Shown here one piece after another: positions 34,883-45,481 of a stretch of 64,000 nucleotides of DNA. This DNA comes from Thomasclavelia cocleata (lineage in GTDB: Bacteria > Bacillota_I > Bacilli_A > Erysipelotrichales > Coprobacillaceae), in the NCBI RefSeq assembly GCF_900102365.1, contig NZ_FOIN01000004.1:61736-125735 (forward strand), given 5' to 3'. Each line of letters starts with the position of its first letter. Within the stretch, counting starts at the first letter, position 1. The notes under the pieces were generated by a model, which saw nothing but the letters and a program-made list of their open reading frames with translations, did no database searches and was not told the origin of the DNA. The position numbers and the translations under genes were made by a program.

Positions 34883-35944
34883 ATGACTTGGCAAGAAAAA
34901 TTACGTAAGGTAGAGCCGTATGTGGCAGGGGAACAACCTAAAATTGTAAATATGATTAAACTTAATACTAATGAAAATCCTTATGGACCTAGCTTAAAAA
35001 TACAAGAGGTGATTAAATCAATAGATATTGATAAGTTAAGATTATATCCAAATAGTGATGCTGTTGATTTAAGAAAGGCTTTAGCCAATTATTATCATTT
35101 AGAAGATGAGCAGGTATTTATTGGTAATGGTTCAGACGAGGTTTTAGCATTAACATTTTTAACTTTCTTTAATGGAAAAGAACCAGTTCTTTTCCCAGAT
35201 ATTACATATTCTTTCTATCCAGTATATTGTGATTTATATCAGATGGATTATAAAACAGTTAAGCTGGATGATGATTTTAAAATAAATGTTGAAGATTTTA
35301 TACAGCCTAATAGTGGTATTATTTTCCCTAATCCTAATGCTCCTACAGGTTTATTAGAAGATTTAGATTTTATTGAAACAGTTTTAAAAAATAATCCAAA
35401 TAGTATTGTAGTAGTTGATGAGGCATATATTGATTTTGGTGGTGAAAGTTGTATACCATTAATTAATAAGTATGATAATTTGGTTGTGATTCAAACATAT
35501 TCTAAATCACGTTCATTAGCAGGAATTCGTTTAGGAGTTGCTTTGGGTAATAAAGAAGCTATTAGCCATTTATATGATGTTAAAAATTCATTCAACTCTT
35601 ATCCAATTGATTATATTACTCAACAAATAGCTTTAGCTAGTATTTTAGATGATCAAGATACAAAACAAAAGTGTGCTAAGATAATTAAAACACGTGAAAA
35701 GACAAAACAGAAGTTAAAAGAATTAGGATTTGTAGTTCCTGATAGTTATGCTAATTTTGTTTTTGTTAAACATCCAGATGTTGATGGACAGGAATTATTT
35801 ATGGCATTGCGTAAAGAAGGGATTATAGTTCGTCATTGGAATAAGGAAAGAATTGATCAATATTTACGTATTACTATTGGTACAGATGACCAAATGGATG
35901 CATTGTTGGAATTTTTAGAAAAATACTTAAGGAAAAACAGATAA
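34883..35944 (+). CDS. hisC: Histidinol-phosphate aminotransferase family enzyme
   Basis: 353 residues, fold-type I PLP enzyme. It has LNTNENPYGPS, the phosphate-site FIGNGSDEVLAL, FPNPNAPTG, VVDEAYIDFGG and the PLP lysine in TYSKSRSLAGIRLG, with the C-terminal LRITIGT. This is the HisC pattern (transamination of imidazole-acetol phosphate). No other his genes are nearby, and stand-alone HisC homologues often also transaminate aromatic amino acids, so its main role may be phenylalanine/tyrosine metabolism. It appears monocistronic. Confidence 0.9.
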   Translation: MTWQEKLRKVEPYVAGEQPKIVNMIKLNTNENPYGPSLKIQEVIKSIDIDKLRLYPNSDAVDLRKALANYYHLEDEQVFIGNGSDEVLALTFLTFFNGKEPVLFPDITYSFYPVYCDLYQMDYKTVKLDDDFKINVEDFIQPNSGIIFPNPNAPTGLLEDLDFIETVLKNNPNSIVVVDEAYIDFGGESCIPLINKYDNLVVIQTYSKSRSLAGIRLGVALGNKEAISHLYDVKNSFNSYPIDYITQQIALASILDDQDTKQKCAKIIKTREKTKQKLKELGFVVPDSYANFVFVKHPDVDGQELFMALRKEGIIVRHWNKERIDQYLRITIGTDDQMDALLEFLEKYLRKNR

Positions 35945-35966
35945 CAATTTTTGCTATCTGTTTTTA
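35933..35966. terminator. Terminator shared by convergent hisC and yaaA
   Basis: AAAAACAGATA and TATCTGTTTTT form an 11-bp perfect stem overlapping the 3' ends of both genes, with T tracts in both directions. Confidence 0.85.
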
Positions 35967-36689
35967 TAATTTTTTATACTGTTTTATAGCATCCCTGATA
36001 AATATGTAGTTATCATTAGTAGATAAATTATGATCATAATAATAATCATCAAAAGTAATCTTTTTTAATTCTTCTAATGAGACAATTTTATTTTTAACCA
36101 TTATATCTAACATTTTTCCACGAGCTTGTTTAATATACATAGAATTACGAACTAGCTTACCAGCTTTATTCTCTACAAAGTCAATATTAATGAGGTTAGG
36201 ATGATTAATCATTTTTGTAAATTCTTTTGATGCTAGAGAGATAAGATAATCTTCATCTTTGAAATATTTATCAACATCTTTTTGCCAAAAATCATATAAA
36301 TTTAAATCAAATTTCATTATCATATCTAAACGATATGGAGTAATTCCAGTATTGTATTTTAAAATCCCATAATATGCAGACATAATATTTAAATATTTGT
36401 CTAAATAATCAAAATCTTCATTTTGATAAGAACTTAAATTAAGCTGCTTTAAAACAGTTCCTTGATAACAATAAATAGTAGGAGTCGAATCATAACTATC
36501 ATGATAGTAGTTATAAACAGTTTCTGCCATTTTAAATGATATTTTCATATTGTCATGTAGTTCATTGATAGAATATCTTTTTAAATAGTTATGTAACTGT
36601 TTTGTCTTTTTCAAAAATAAAAGTTCTGTTTGTTCAATTTTAGCATATTTAGTTTTCATCACCTTTGCAGGTGCAATAATAATTTTCAT
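35964..36689 (-). CDS. yaaA: YaaA/DUF328 peroxide-stress family protein
   Basis: 241 residues from the ATG at 36689, chosen because a GGTGATT lies 6 bases upstream; an in-frame TTG at 36701 overlaps it. Family signatures are MKIIIAPAKVM, the FKMAETVYNYY segment, CYQGTVLKQL, ILSAYYGILK-like MSAYYGILKYNTGITPYRLDM and ARGKMLDIMVKN. In E. coli YaaA lowers intracellular iron during peroxide stress and binds DNA. The gene is divergent from the nucleoid-associated protein gene. Its end shares a terminator with hisC. Confidence 0.9.
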   Translation of the reverse strand: MKIIIAPAKVMKTKYAKIEQTELLFLKKTKQLHNYLKRYSINELHDNMKISFKMAETVYNYYHDSYDSTPTIYCYQGTVLKQLNLSSYQNEDFDYLDKYLNIMSAYYGILKYNTGITPYRLDMIMKFDLNLYDFWQKDVDKYFKDEDYLISLASKEFTKMINHPNLINIDFVENKAGKLVRNSMYIKQARGKMLDIMVKNKIVSLEELKKITFDDYYYDHNLSTNDNYIFIRDAIKQYKKL

Positions 36690-36756
36690 TTCAATCACCA
36701 AGATTATTATACATTAATTTGTCAAAATATGATATACTTGTCGTGGTGATGAAAGA

Positions 36757-37764
36757 ATGAATAATACAATTATAATTGATAAAATCCTAATCCACATGTT
36801 GGATTTAGAACATAGTAAAGTTGTTTACTCTGATACTTTTATAAATTTAACAGAAGGTACAACTGAATATTATGATAAAAAAATAGAGAAGTGTTTAGAA
36901 AATTCTGGAATTAAACAGTTAATTACAGGAAGTGAGCATCATTTATTACAAGCAGGTAAAAAAATGATTGAAAGTAATGACAGCTTTAAAGAAGAATCAA
37001 TTAAAATAACTCAAGATATTTTTAATCTTTGTACAAAGATTGAAGAAATGCCAAATGCTAATCTGATGTTTGTTGAGTGCAAAGTAGATGGTAAAAAGTT
37101 TATTTTGATAATTAAGTTGAATTATAAAACAATGCCAATGAGTTTGATTGAAGAAAATGATGGTGTACGTAGTATTCGATTTATTAATCAACAAATCCTG
37201 CCTAATAAAACAACCGCTGTTGAAGAAGCAATTATTATTGATATTGAAGAAAATGTTTTATCAATTATCGAAAAAAGATTTATGATTGACGGAAAACCAG
37301 GATACTATTTAAATGAACAATATATTAAAGGAGAACCTAAATTAACTGATAAACAAAAAATGAGTATTGTTAATAAGGTGGTAAAAAAAGTAGATAGTGA
37401 ATATGGAGTAATTGAAGGTGATCCATTACCAGTTGTAAAAAAGGAATTAGCTGAACTTGTAATGGAACATCGGCCTGTAAAACCAATGGAGTTAGCTAAA
37501 AAGGTTATGGGTAATGATTATAATGCAACTGAAGAGGTTGAGACAATTATGCGTGATTTAGGAATAGAAGATGATGATGAGATTGTTAATATACCTGTTT
37601 CATTGGACAGGATGTCACGCTGTAAATTAGTGTTGGATGATGATCGAATTATTGAATTAAGTGTAGAAGATTACTTGGAAGGTGTCGATATTTCCCGGGA
37701 AATGGATGAACGTGGCATGACAAAAATAACTTTAAAAAATATAAAAGATGTTGTTGTAAAATAA
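36757..37764 (+). CDS. Nucleoid-associated protein (NdpA/YejK-like)
   Basis: 335 residues. It matches the 37-kDa nucleoid-associated protein family: N-terminal IDKILIHMLDLEHSKVVYSD, an LLQAGKKMIESNDSF helix, FVECKVDGKKFILIIKLNYK, the FINQQILPNKTTAVEEAIIIDI segment and a C-terminal DDRIIELSVEDYLEGVDI. The role in Gram-positive bacteria is not well defined. It is divergent from yaaA, sharing a 67-base promoter region, and convergent with addA. Confidence 0.82.
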   Translation: MNNTIIIDKILIHMLDLEHSKVVYSDTFINLTEGTTEYYDKKIEKCLENSGIKQLITGSEHHLLQAGKKMIESNDSFKEESIKITQDIFNLCTKIEEMPNANLMFVECKVDGKKFILIIKLNYKTMPMSLIEENDGVRSIRFINQQILPNKTTAVEEAIIIDIEENVLSIIEKRFMIDGKPGYYLNEQYIKGEPKLTDKQKMSIVNKVVKKVDSEYGVIEGDPLPVVKKELAELVMEHRPVKPMELAKKVMGNDYNATEEVETIMRDLGIEDDDEIVNIPVSLDRMSRCKLVLDDDRIIELSVEDYLEGVDISREMDERGMTKITLKNIKDVVVK

Positions 37765-37765
37765 T

Positions 37766-37790
37766 AGATACACAGGTTTACTGTGTATCT
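37766..37790. terminator. Hairpin between convergent genes
   Basis: AGATACACAG and CTGTGTATCT pair perfectly (10 bp, 5-nt loop) exactly at the junction of the nucleoid-protein gene and addA. No T run follows, so it may act as a weak terminator for both. Confidence 0.6.
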
Positions 37791-40700
37791 AAATAGTAAT
37801 ATATTTATTAATATGTAAATAATAAACAATAGCTTTGATATTAGCTTGAGGAAAAACTCGAGCTAATATTTTTTTATAATAATTCATTTGATCTTTGTGT
37901 AATGAAACTAATAATTCATCACAGGTAGAACTCTTAATATTATCGGTCTTATAATCAATGATAGTAATATCATTATCATTAATACAAACAACATCAAAAA
38001 TCCCATGAATGATTTGCCCTTCATCTAACATTGAAAATTCTTTTTCTTTATATACAATTTTGGCATTACACATTAATGAATAAACTTCACTTGATAGAAA
38101 GTTTTTAAGATTCAGATAATATTTATCAATTATTTTCCATGCTTCTTGATCATATAGACCATATTTTTTTAATAGAGCTAAATTATCATCTAATCCAAGT
38201 TTTAAATCAAAGTTTTCAAGAACACTGTGGATAATAGTACCACGAGTTGCTCCATCAATATTAGAATCATCAAAATCATAACTTACATTATTAAAGGTAC
38301 GATCTCCATCTTCAATTTTACGTGTAACAGCAATTGCTTTATCTAAATTAGATAAATATGGATATTTAAAATTGTTATAACGATTATAATTAACAAGATC
38401 AAGAGTCTTTTCTTTTTGATTGGTAATTAAAATCTGTTGTTCAATTTCTTTATGGGTATAGATTTTAATTGAAAATTTACTGTGTTTAGTATTTTCCTTA
38501 GTTAAATTTTTACTTTTATGAATCATGATTGTTTGGAAATTATGTTTAACTTCATTAATTATTTCATCTGAATTATCATTATCTAAAAGTTCCTTATTAA
38601 TTCCTTGAGCAATAATATCATCATGACTCATTAAAGAAATACCTAACCAGTCTAAATAACTGTTTTGCCTTCTGGCATTATGATAGAGAATTACTTTATC
38701 ATTACAACGAGGATTTACTATAGAATCTTCATTATTATTAATAACATAATTTTGCCATTTAATAATATCTTGGGGATCTTTAATTAATCCTGTTAAAATT
38801 AATTTTTGTGATGCTCTTGTTAAAGCAACATAAAATATTCTCATTTCTTCATTAATAGCTTCGTTTGTTTGATAACTGGCAATAATTTTTCGATATTTAT
38901 TTTCATATTCACAAATAACATCTTGATAAGGCTCTAACTGTTGCTTTATTCGTGGTTTAATTGCAATACCTAGTTTTTTATCACTAATAATTCTTTCTCT
39001 AGCATCTTGCTGATTAAATTTATTTTGAAGATTAGAAACAAAGACAATTGGGAATTCCAATCCTTTTGATTTATGAATAGTCATGAAAGAAACAACATTA
39101 TCATCATTGCTGGAAACCATGGCAGGAGAGAGATTTACACCATTGATCATCATCTTATTAAATTTTGTCACAATTGTATGTAAAGACTCATCTTTCATTT
39201 CATCCATTTTTTGTAATAATAACTCCAGGTTTGCTACTCTTTGTCTACCATTGACTAATGAAGCCAAAAAACTTAAATATTCACTATCTTGATAGAATTT
39301 ATTTAGACTTTCTTTAACTGAATGAAAATTAAAATATTCACGCATTTGATGATAATAATTAATGAATTTCTCTAATGATTGATAGTTAGGCTGTTTTGTT
39401 TCAATATAATTTAAAACATTATCGTAGATAGAAACATTTTCATCTGTTCTGATTTTTGCTAACATATTTTCATCAAAGCAGCTAATAACATAATTCCCTT
39501 TTAAGAGGCTAGTAAAAGCAATATCATCTAAATGATTATCAAAGGCTTTTAAGACATTTATAATACTAATTATTTCTGAAGCTTGTAAAAATCCTTGTGA
39601 TAAAACAATATGACTTGGAATATTGTAACGTGAAAAGATTTTTTTGAAAGCAATAAAACTACGAGTGTTACGCATTAATACTACAATATCTTTATAGTTA
39701 GCTTTTCTTTTAGTCTTATCAAAATTATCAAGTTCTAGATGACCAACAATTTCCTGGATTTTTTTAGCTACTATTTTAGCTTCTAATTCAGCATCACTGG
39801 AACTTGTTTTTGTCTGATATGATAAAAGAACTTCACTTGTAAAACGTTCTTCTTCTTCAAGGCGTTTAGAGGCTTTTAATGTCACATCTGTTAAATCTTC
39901 TAATTCTTTTGCGCCTTCTTTTCTTAAAAAGTCATAATTTAATTTGGCACTATCATCTAAATAATAGTCGAGTCCTCCGATATTAACATCCATGATTTGA
40001 TTAAATATATAATTGACACAATCTAAAACTATTTTATTAGAACGGTAATTAAATTTTAAATCAATTCTTTTAGTATTAGGAAGATGATTAAAGGTAAGAT
40101 ATTTTTCATTAAATATTTCGGGATCAGCCTCTCTAAAACGATAGATTGACTGTTTCATATCGCCTACCATAAAACGATTAATTTTCGGCTCTTTAAAATC
40201 GGCGATTTTATTAATTAATGTTTCTTGGATTTGATTGGTATCTTGATATTCATCAATCATTATTTCTTTTAATTGATTATAAAGCAGGTTTGCAATTCCA
40301 TATTGTGGCTGTAGTAATTTTAAAGCATTAGCTTCTAAATCATTAAAATCTATAAGATTATGATCTCGTTTATACTGATTATATGCTTGTTTATACTCTT
40401 CAAGATATTTAATAAGTTTTTCTAAGGGTTCTATAGAAGTTGATAATACCAATTTAAACTCTTCGATATCTTCATAAACAAGATCTTTAAATTTATCTTT
40501 ATAAAATTTAATAACATTATTTTTTAAACGATTATATTCAGCTTTATACTCTTCATTATTTTCGTTAAAAAGACCTCTACTATCATAACTTTTTGTTAAA
40601 GCAGCATTACTTGTACTAATAATTTTTTCCATATCTTTACTATCAATTGCATTTATAACCTCATGATAATATTTAAGATGGCAATCAAACGGGCTTGGTA

Positions 40701-41487
40701 AATCTGCTTTTTTTGGTTTACTATTATCAAAAGGATTTTGATAATAAAATGTTAGGTTGTGATCACGAGCAAAATTTGCTAATTCATAAACTTTGTTTAA
40801 ACCCATTGTAGCTTGAATTTTTAATAATTCGATAATTTTTTGATTAATTGGCCAAGAAGTTAATGATGAGTTATCACCGTTAATGATATGGTTATAGATG
40901 GAAATTTTAATTTCATTAAGATAATTATTAAAATCATATATTGTATTACTTAGGTTTTCAAATTTAAAAATAGCATTTTTGAAACTATTAAAATAGTATT
41001 CAGGAAAATATGTACTTATAAATTCAACAAATGATGAATCTTTTACCCATGTTTGAATACAGTAATCAAGGATCTGATGTTTAATTATAGTGGGATCAGT
41101 ACAAATATCAAATTTACTATTAATATTGATAAGATAACCATATTGCTTTAGTAAAGTACTACAAAAGCCATGAAAATTAGTAATATAAGCCTTGGGTAGC
41201 AATTGTTGTTGTTTTAATAAGTGTTGTTCTAATTGCTGGTTAATATCTTCTTGCAGGCGCTGTTGTAATGCAACTTGAAGTCGTTGTTTCATTTCTAAAG
41301 CAGCAGCATTAGTAAAAGTTAGAACAAGAAGTTGATCAACATTGTAATGTTCTTCTTCAATCAAGGCCATAATGCGGTTAACTAAAATTTTCGTTTTTCC
41401 AGAACCGGCAGGTGCAGAAACTAAAATAGAACAATTACGAGTTACAACTGCTTCAAATTGTCCGTCATTCAATGAATTAATCGGCAT
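37789..41487 (-). CDS. addA: AddA helicase-nuclease subunit
   Basis: 1232 residues, the normal size. With AddB it unwinds and trims double-strand DNA ends until Chi, then loads RecA. A UvrD-type helicase (Walker A in VSAPAGSGKTKILV; motif II MIDEYQDTN; FNYRSNKIV; SIMTIHKSKGLEFPIVF; FYVALTRASQKLIL) is followed by a RecB-type nuclease with DITIIDYKTDNIK. All motifs are intact. The start overlaps the addB stop by 11 bases, and GGAGG lies at the end of addB. Confidence 0.97.
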   Translation of the reverse strand: MPINSLNDGQFEAVVTRNCSILVSAPAGSGKTKILVNRIMALIEEEHYNVDQLLVLTFTNAAALEMKQRLQVALQQRLQEDINQQLEQHLLKQQQLLPKAYITNFHGFCSTLLKQYGYLININSKFDICTDPTIIKHQILDYCIQTWVKDSSFVEFISTYFPEYYFNSFKNAIFKFENLSNTIYDFNNYLNEIKISIYNHIINGDNSSLTSWPINQKIIELLKIQATMGLNKVYELANFARDHNLTFYYQNPFDNSKPKKADLPSPFDCHLKYYHEVINAIDSKDMEKIISTSNAALTKSYDSRGLFNENNEEYKAEYNRLKNNVIKFYKDKFKDLVYEDIEEFKLVLSTSIEPLEKLIKYLEEYKQAYNQYKRDHNLIDFNDLEANALKLLQPQYGIANLLYNQLKEIMIDEYQDTNQIQETLINKIADFKEPKINRFMVGDMKQSIYRFREADPEIFNEKYLTFNHLPNTKRIDLKFNYRSNKIVLDCVNYIFNQIMDVNIGGLDYYLDDSAKLNYDFLRKEGAKELEDLTDVTLKASKRLEEEERFTSEVLLSYQTKTSSSDAELEAKIVAKKIQEIVGHLELDNFDKTKRKANYKDIVVLMRNTRSFIAFKKIFSRYNIPSHIVLSQGFLQASEIISIINVLKAFDNHLDDIAFTSLLKGNYVISCFDENMLAKIRTDENVSIYDNVLNYIETKQPNYQSLEKFINYYHQMREYFNFHSVKESLNKFYQDSEYLSFLASLVNGRQRVANLELLLQKMDEMKDESLHTIVTKFNKMMINGVNLSPAMVSSNDDNVVSFMTIHKSKGLEFPIVFVSNLQNKFNQQDARERIISDKKLGIAIKPRIKQQLEPYQDVICEYENKYRKIIASYQTNEAINEEMRIFYVALTRASQKLILTGLIKDPQDIIKWQNYVINNNEDSIVNPRCNDKVILYHNARRQNSYLDWLGISLMSHDDIIAQGINKELLDNDNSDEIINEVKHNFQTIMIHKSKNLTKENTKHSKFSIKIYTHKEIEQQILITNQKEKTLDLVNYNRYNNFKYPYLSNLDKAIAVTRKIEDGDRTFNNVSYDFDDSNIDGATRGTIIHSVLENFDLKLGLDDNLALLKKYGLYDQEAWKIIDKYYLNLKNFLSSEVYSLMCNAKIVYKEKEFSMLDEGQIIHGIFDVVCINDNDITIIDYKTDNIKSSTCDELLVSLHKDQMNYYKKILARVFPQANIKAIVYYLHINKYITI

Positions 41488-44365
41488 TATTTACATCCTC
41501 CTTAATTAGATATTCAAGATTATTATTATCAACTAGCGTATGTTCGTTATAAAAGACATCATAATTACATAAACTCTGATATTTACAATAAGTACAAGGG
41601 TTTATTTTATTATGAGTAGTAGTATCATCACTTCCTTTAGGATTAATACTGATTTTTCCTGACAGAATTTCTTGATATAGCTTTTCAATGTGTTTATTAA
41701 CATAAGCTAAAAGTCTTTCAAAAGAATAACTACTTAAAATATTTCCTTTATAACAATCGTCCTTTTTGACAAATTTAGCTTTAATAATTGAAGATTCCTT
41801 ATCTATTTGATTATCAATTTCTTCAATAACTTCTTCATTTACATATCCGTTCATTTTATACAGTTTAAAGAAATTATTTGCACTTTCTGTTTCATTTATT
41901 TTCATTGTGCTAGCTAAAATTCTTTTTTTGGTATTAAAATATAATAGGGCTCCTTTTTCTAATTTCATTTGATTTGTTAGGGTATCTAAATATAACAATA
42001 TTTGAATGTTAAATCCTTGAATAGCTAAAGAAATATCTAGGTCTTTATTGCTGGATTTATAGTCTATGATTTTTAAATACTTATCATATTGATCAACACG
42101 ATCAACAATTCCACTAAATTTGAAATTAGAATAATCACGTTTAACTTCAACTTCATTTCCAATAATTTTAAAATCTGTAATCTTCATTTGATTAATTAAA
42201 ACAATTACTGTATTTAAAAGATCTTGTTTAATCATTGTAATAATAAAATTATTAGTTCCATAGTTTAATCGTTCATTTAATTCATTAAGATTAATATATT
42301 CATCAACATATTGATCAACGAGTTGATTTATTTGACTGAAATCTACATTCATAGCAGTTTTATTATCACAAAATAATGTTTTAGTTTTTTCTAAAACATA
42401 GTGTACAATAGTACCGATTTCATTTGTTTGAAAAGTGGGATCTTTAAATGGATAGATTTTTATGCCATACTGATTAAAATATTTATAGGAACAAGCATTG
42501 TAAGTTTCTAATTTACTTGGTGAAAGATGAGATGAAAATAGAGATTGTGTTAGATTATTAGGTTGATTATTTGTCTGTTTATAGTGATTGATCATATTAT
42601 TTAAGAATTTATAATTAGGATCTTTACCACCTAAAAGATATAGTTTATCTTTTAAACTGTAATGTAAATAATCATTGCTGATATCAATGCTGGTGAAATT
42701 AAACATTGTTTTTAATTGATTATATAGAGAAGATTTTAATAATGGCTGTCCATCAATTGTTGCATTACTAAAGCATATTGCAATAAAATTCATATTACTA
42801 TTTAATACTTTTAAAATACTGTTTTGATTTAAAGCAATCTGGTGATTTAAATCAGGTAAATTTAAGATTCGATAATCATGATCTAATAAGATACCAGTAT
42901 CTTTAGTTTGAACAGGGACAATTGTTTCATTTACACCAACTAGATATATGTAAGAACATTCAAGGATTCCACTATAACATTGATTATAGTTTAATAGGTA
43001 TAGATGATCATTATATATTTTTTTATCTTCTTTTAAAATTGGTTTTAATTTTGTGACAAGGTTATAAAATTCTTTAATTGTAAAGAATTGCTCACCACGA
43101 AGATTCTTAAAAAAGTTAATTAAAGTAGTCTGATTTTGATTATAAATAATCTCATTATTAATGAAATTTATCATCATATCACTAAATTCTGTTAATATAT
43201 GACAATTACTTATATCATATTTATCTATAAAAGGATTTTTAATATATCCAGTTTCTATATATCTTTTTTTAATCATATCTAAGTAATTATAATCTATAAA
43301 ACCATTAATTATTTTAGTATCTAGTAAATCAAGTAAATCATTATCATCATTATTACAACAATATTTAAGCCATAATAAACATGCATCCATTTCCTTAAAA
43401 ACTAAGGTTTTTTTAATATTATGTGGAATATTAAAATTATTCAATGTTTCAATTAAAAGATCTAGATACTCTTGATTTGGATAGTAAATTGCAAAATCAT
43501 GATAATGTTTGTTTTTGTCAACAATATTTTGATAAATATTTAAAACTACACTTTCAATTTGAGCTTTTGGAGTAGTTTGAATTAAACTATGTAATGGTGA
43601 ATTTGATAGATATTTAGGTGATTGAAGTGAAAAAAGATAGGTATTTAAATGCTTAAGAAAAGGATGATTAAAATCAGTATAATAATCATTTTTATGGAAT
43701 CTTTTAAATGGGGTATTTAAATTTCTTGAATCATCATAATCATTGATCAAGATAGTAATATCATTAAATTTTGCTAATTTATTGATGAATTGAAAACGTA
43801 GTTGATAAAATATTTTATCTGTTATAAAGATATAATGATTGTTTGATAAATTTTCATCAATTTGATCAAATAAAATATCTTCATATTGATAGCATTTATG
43901 TTGTGGGATATTTTTATTTAGTGATTGATATAAATTTATAATAGCTGTTATTTTTTCTTTTGAGGCAGATGGTAAATTTATTTGTGAATATTCAATTTGC
44001 TCTAAATGAAATAAATCAAAAATTTCTATTAATTCATAAATAAGTTCCATTTTATTATCTGTATTAAAAAGATTATTTGAAGATTCAATTAAATTCTTAA
44101 TAATTAATATTTTTTCTAATCTTGTTAATTCTTCATATTGATACAGATGATAAAAACGTAATATTTTTTTTAATAAATCTTGATAACGAATTATTTGGAT
44201 ATTAAATAAAGTATCAGTATACTTGAAAAAAGCTTCTTCAAAAAATAATGGATCATCAACAATAAAAATATAATTAATAAAAGGGGTTTTCTTAGCTGTT
44301 TTAATCGTTTCAGTGATTGTATTTTTAATTTTTAAACTATATTCTAAACCGCAGTATGTTTTCAT
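41477..44365 (-). CDS. addB: AddB-like subunit of the AddAB nuclease
   Basis: 962 residues from the ATG at 44365, which has GGAGG 7 bases upstream. The C-terminal nuclease domain is intact (KYLKIIDYKSS) with the four-cysteine Fe-S cluster set: CSYKYF and the final CTYCKYQSLC. The N-terminal helicase-like half is divergent. The place of the usual AddB Walker A (GxxGSGKT near residue 8) reads YCGLEYSLKI, without glycine-lysine. It therefore resembles RexB, which lacks this ATP site. The DNA-scanning and nuclease roles would remain. Operon with addA. Confidence 0.92.
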   Translation of the reverse strand: MKTYCGLEYSLKIKNTITETIKTAKKTPFINYIFIVDDPLFFEEAFFKYTDTLFNIQIIRYQDLLKKILRFYHLYQYEELTRLEKILIIKNLIESSNNLFNTDNKMELIYELIEIFDLFHLEQIEYSQINLPSASKEKITAIINLYQSLNKNIPQHKCYQYEDILFDQIDENLSNNHYIFITDKIFYQLRFQFINKLAKFNDITILINDYDDSRNLNTPFKRFHKNDYYTDFNHPFLKHLNTYLFSLQSPKYLSNSPLHSLIQTTPKAQIESVVLNIYQNIVDKNKHYHDFAIYYPNQEYLDLLIETLNNFNIPHNIKKTLVFKEMDACLLWLKYCCNNDDNDLLDLLDTKIINGFIDYNYLDMIKKRYIETGYIKNPFIDKYDISNCHILTEFSDMMINFINNEIIYNQNQTTLINFFKNLRGEQFFTIKEFYNLVTKLKPILKEDKKIYNDHLYLLNYNQCYSGILECSYIYLVGVNETIVPVQTKDTGILLDHDYRILNLPDLNHQIALNQNSILKVLNSNMNFIAICFSNATIDGQPLLKSSLYNQLKTMFNFTSIDISNDYLHYSLKDKLYLLGGKDPNYKFLNNMINHYKQTNNQPNNLTQSLFSSHLSPSKLETYNACSYKYFNQYGIKIYPFKDPTFQTNEIGTIVHYVLEKTKTLFCDNKTAMNVDFSQINQLVDQYVDEYINLNELNERLNYGTNNFIITMIKQDLLNTVIVLINQMKITDFKIIGNEVEVKRDYSNFKFSGIVDRVDQYDKYLKIIDYKSSNKDLDISLAIQGFNIQILLYLDTLTNQMKLEKGALLYFNTKKRILASTMKINETESANNFFKLYKMNGYVNEEVIEEIDNQIDKESSIIKAKFVKKDDCYKGNILSSYSFERLLAYVNKHIEKLYQEILSGKISINPKGSDDTTTHNKINPCTYCKYQSLCNYDVFYNEHTLVDNNNLEYLIKEDVNNAD

Positions 44366-44638
44366 AAAATAACCTCCATCAGGATACATTCTATCATATA
44401 TGTAGTAATTATGCTTTAATAAAGCTGGATAGAATTTCTAAAGTTATTTACAAAAAGAAATAAAAGAAGATCAATATTAATACTGCTACTAAAATATTAT
44501 ACTTTAGTAGTTAAATTATTATGATGAGTACAGGTATGAATTGTATTTATAGTTGTTCTATTGAAGAATTTATATTTTGTTGTATAGTATAATCAGTTTA
44601 ATAGATAAATAAAAATAAGTTTTAGGTAAAAATAAAAA

Positions 44639-44657
44639 GAAACCCAAGAGGGTTTCT
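44639..44657 (-). terminator. Terminator of the cold-shock gene
   Basis: GAAACCC and GGGTTTC pair (7 bp, extended by A-T pairs) around AAGA, with a T-rich tail on the minus strand, starting 13 bases past the cold-shock gene stop. The remaining sequence from 44390 to 44630 is AT-rich and empty. Confidence 0.85.
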
Positions 44658-44669
44658 CTAACTCAAAAA

Positions 44670-44873
44670 TTATTTAACTGTAACGTTTTGAGCTTGTGGT
44701 CCACGATCAGTTTCATTGATTTCAAAATCAACAACTTGACCTTCTTCTAAAGTTTTGAAACCTTCAGCATTGATAGCTGAGAAATGTACGAAGATATCTT
44801 TTCCATCTTCATCATTAGTAATGAATCCAAAACCTTTTTCTTGATTAAACCATTTTACTTTACCTGTACTCAT
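44670..44873 (-). CDS. csp: Cold-shock protein
   Basis: 67 residues, a complete CspA-type OB fold. The RNA-binding motifs RNP1 (KGFGFIT) and RNP2 (DIFVHFSAI) are intact, with the N-terminal [11 protein letters not shown] and the closing [10 protein letters not shown]. It melts structured mRNA at low temperature and acts as an RNA chaperone. AAGGAGGTACC precedes the ATG. The upstream sequence to about 45000 is consistent with the long 5' leader usual for such genes, but I could not define a cold box. Confidence 0.97.
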   Translation of the reverse strand: MSTGKVKWFNQEKGFGFITNDEDGKDIFVHFSAINAEGFKTLEEGQVVDFEINETDRGPQAQNVTVK

Positions 44874-45421
44874 TAAATGGTACCTCCTTGAAAGATGTGC
44901 AAAAAGGAAATACTCTATGTAACTCTAAATCACAAATATAGGATTGCGGCGGTACATAAAGGAATACAATCTTCTAATACTTGTGATACTTTGAAAATTA
45001 TATTGCTACTTTTGCTCTTCTATATTACCATATTTTTTTTAATAAATCAAATTGTTTAGTAAGCGCATTAATAATTTTTTATAATATAATTGTTTTAAGT
45101 TTAATAAAATATGAAAAAGTATTTTGAAAATTCAAAAAAAGCTTAAAATGCTTATTTATTATCTTAAAAATTTATCTGGGTTTATTTAATAGACAGACAA
45201 AATACAAAAGAATTTTTATATGTCAAATTTATTTATAAATATGTATTGAATAAGGCAGATGTACATAAAATAGTAAAAGGATATATGGTGAGATGTTGGC
45301 ATAGAAATATACTTAGGTAAAAAGCAAAGAATTTTGGAGTATATAATCAAGCTATATTTAGATGATATATTACTAATAGACAATAATTTTAAGAAAATAT
45401 CGAAACTTAAAATAATTGGTG
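44874..45421. other. Intergenic region between csp and the MIF-like gene
   Basis: The first 120-150 bases are the probable leader of the cold-shock transcript. Beyond 45030 the sequence is AT-rich with no coding or structural signal that I can support. Confidence 0.4.
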
Positions 45422-45450
45422 TTAACATCATCATAAAAACATGTTAGAAT
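45422..45450 (+). promoter_or_regulatory. Promoter of the MIF-like gene
   Basis: TTAACA at 45422-45427 and TAGAAT at 45445-45450 (with TGT extension) are 17 bases apart. Confidence 0.7.
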
Positions 45451-45481
45451 ATAATAAACTAATTAAAAGGAGGAAATGAAT

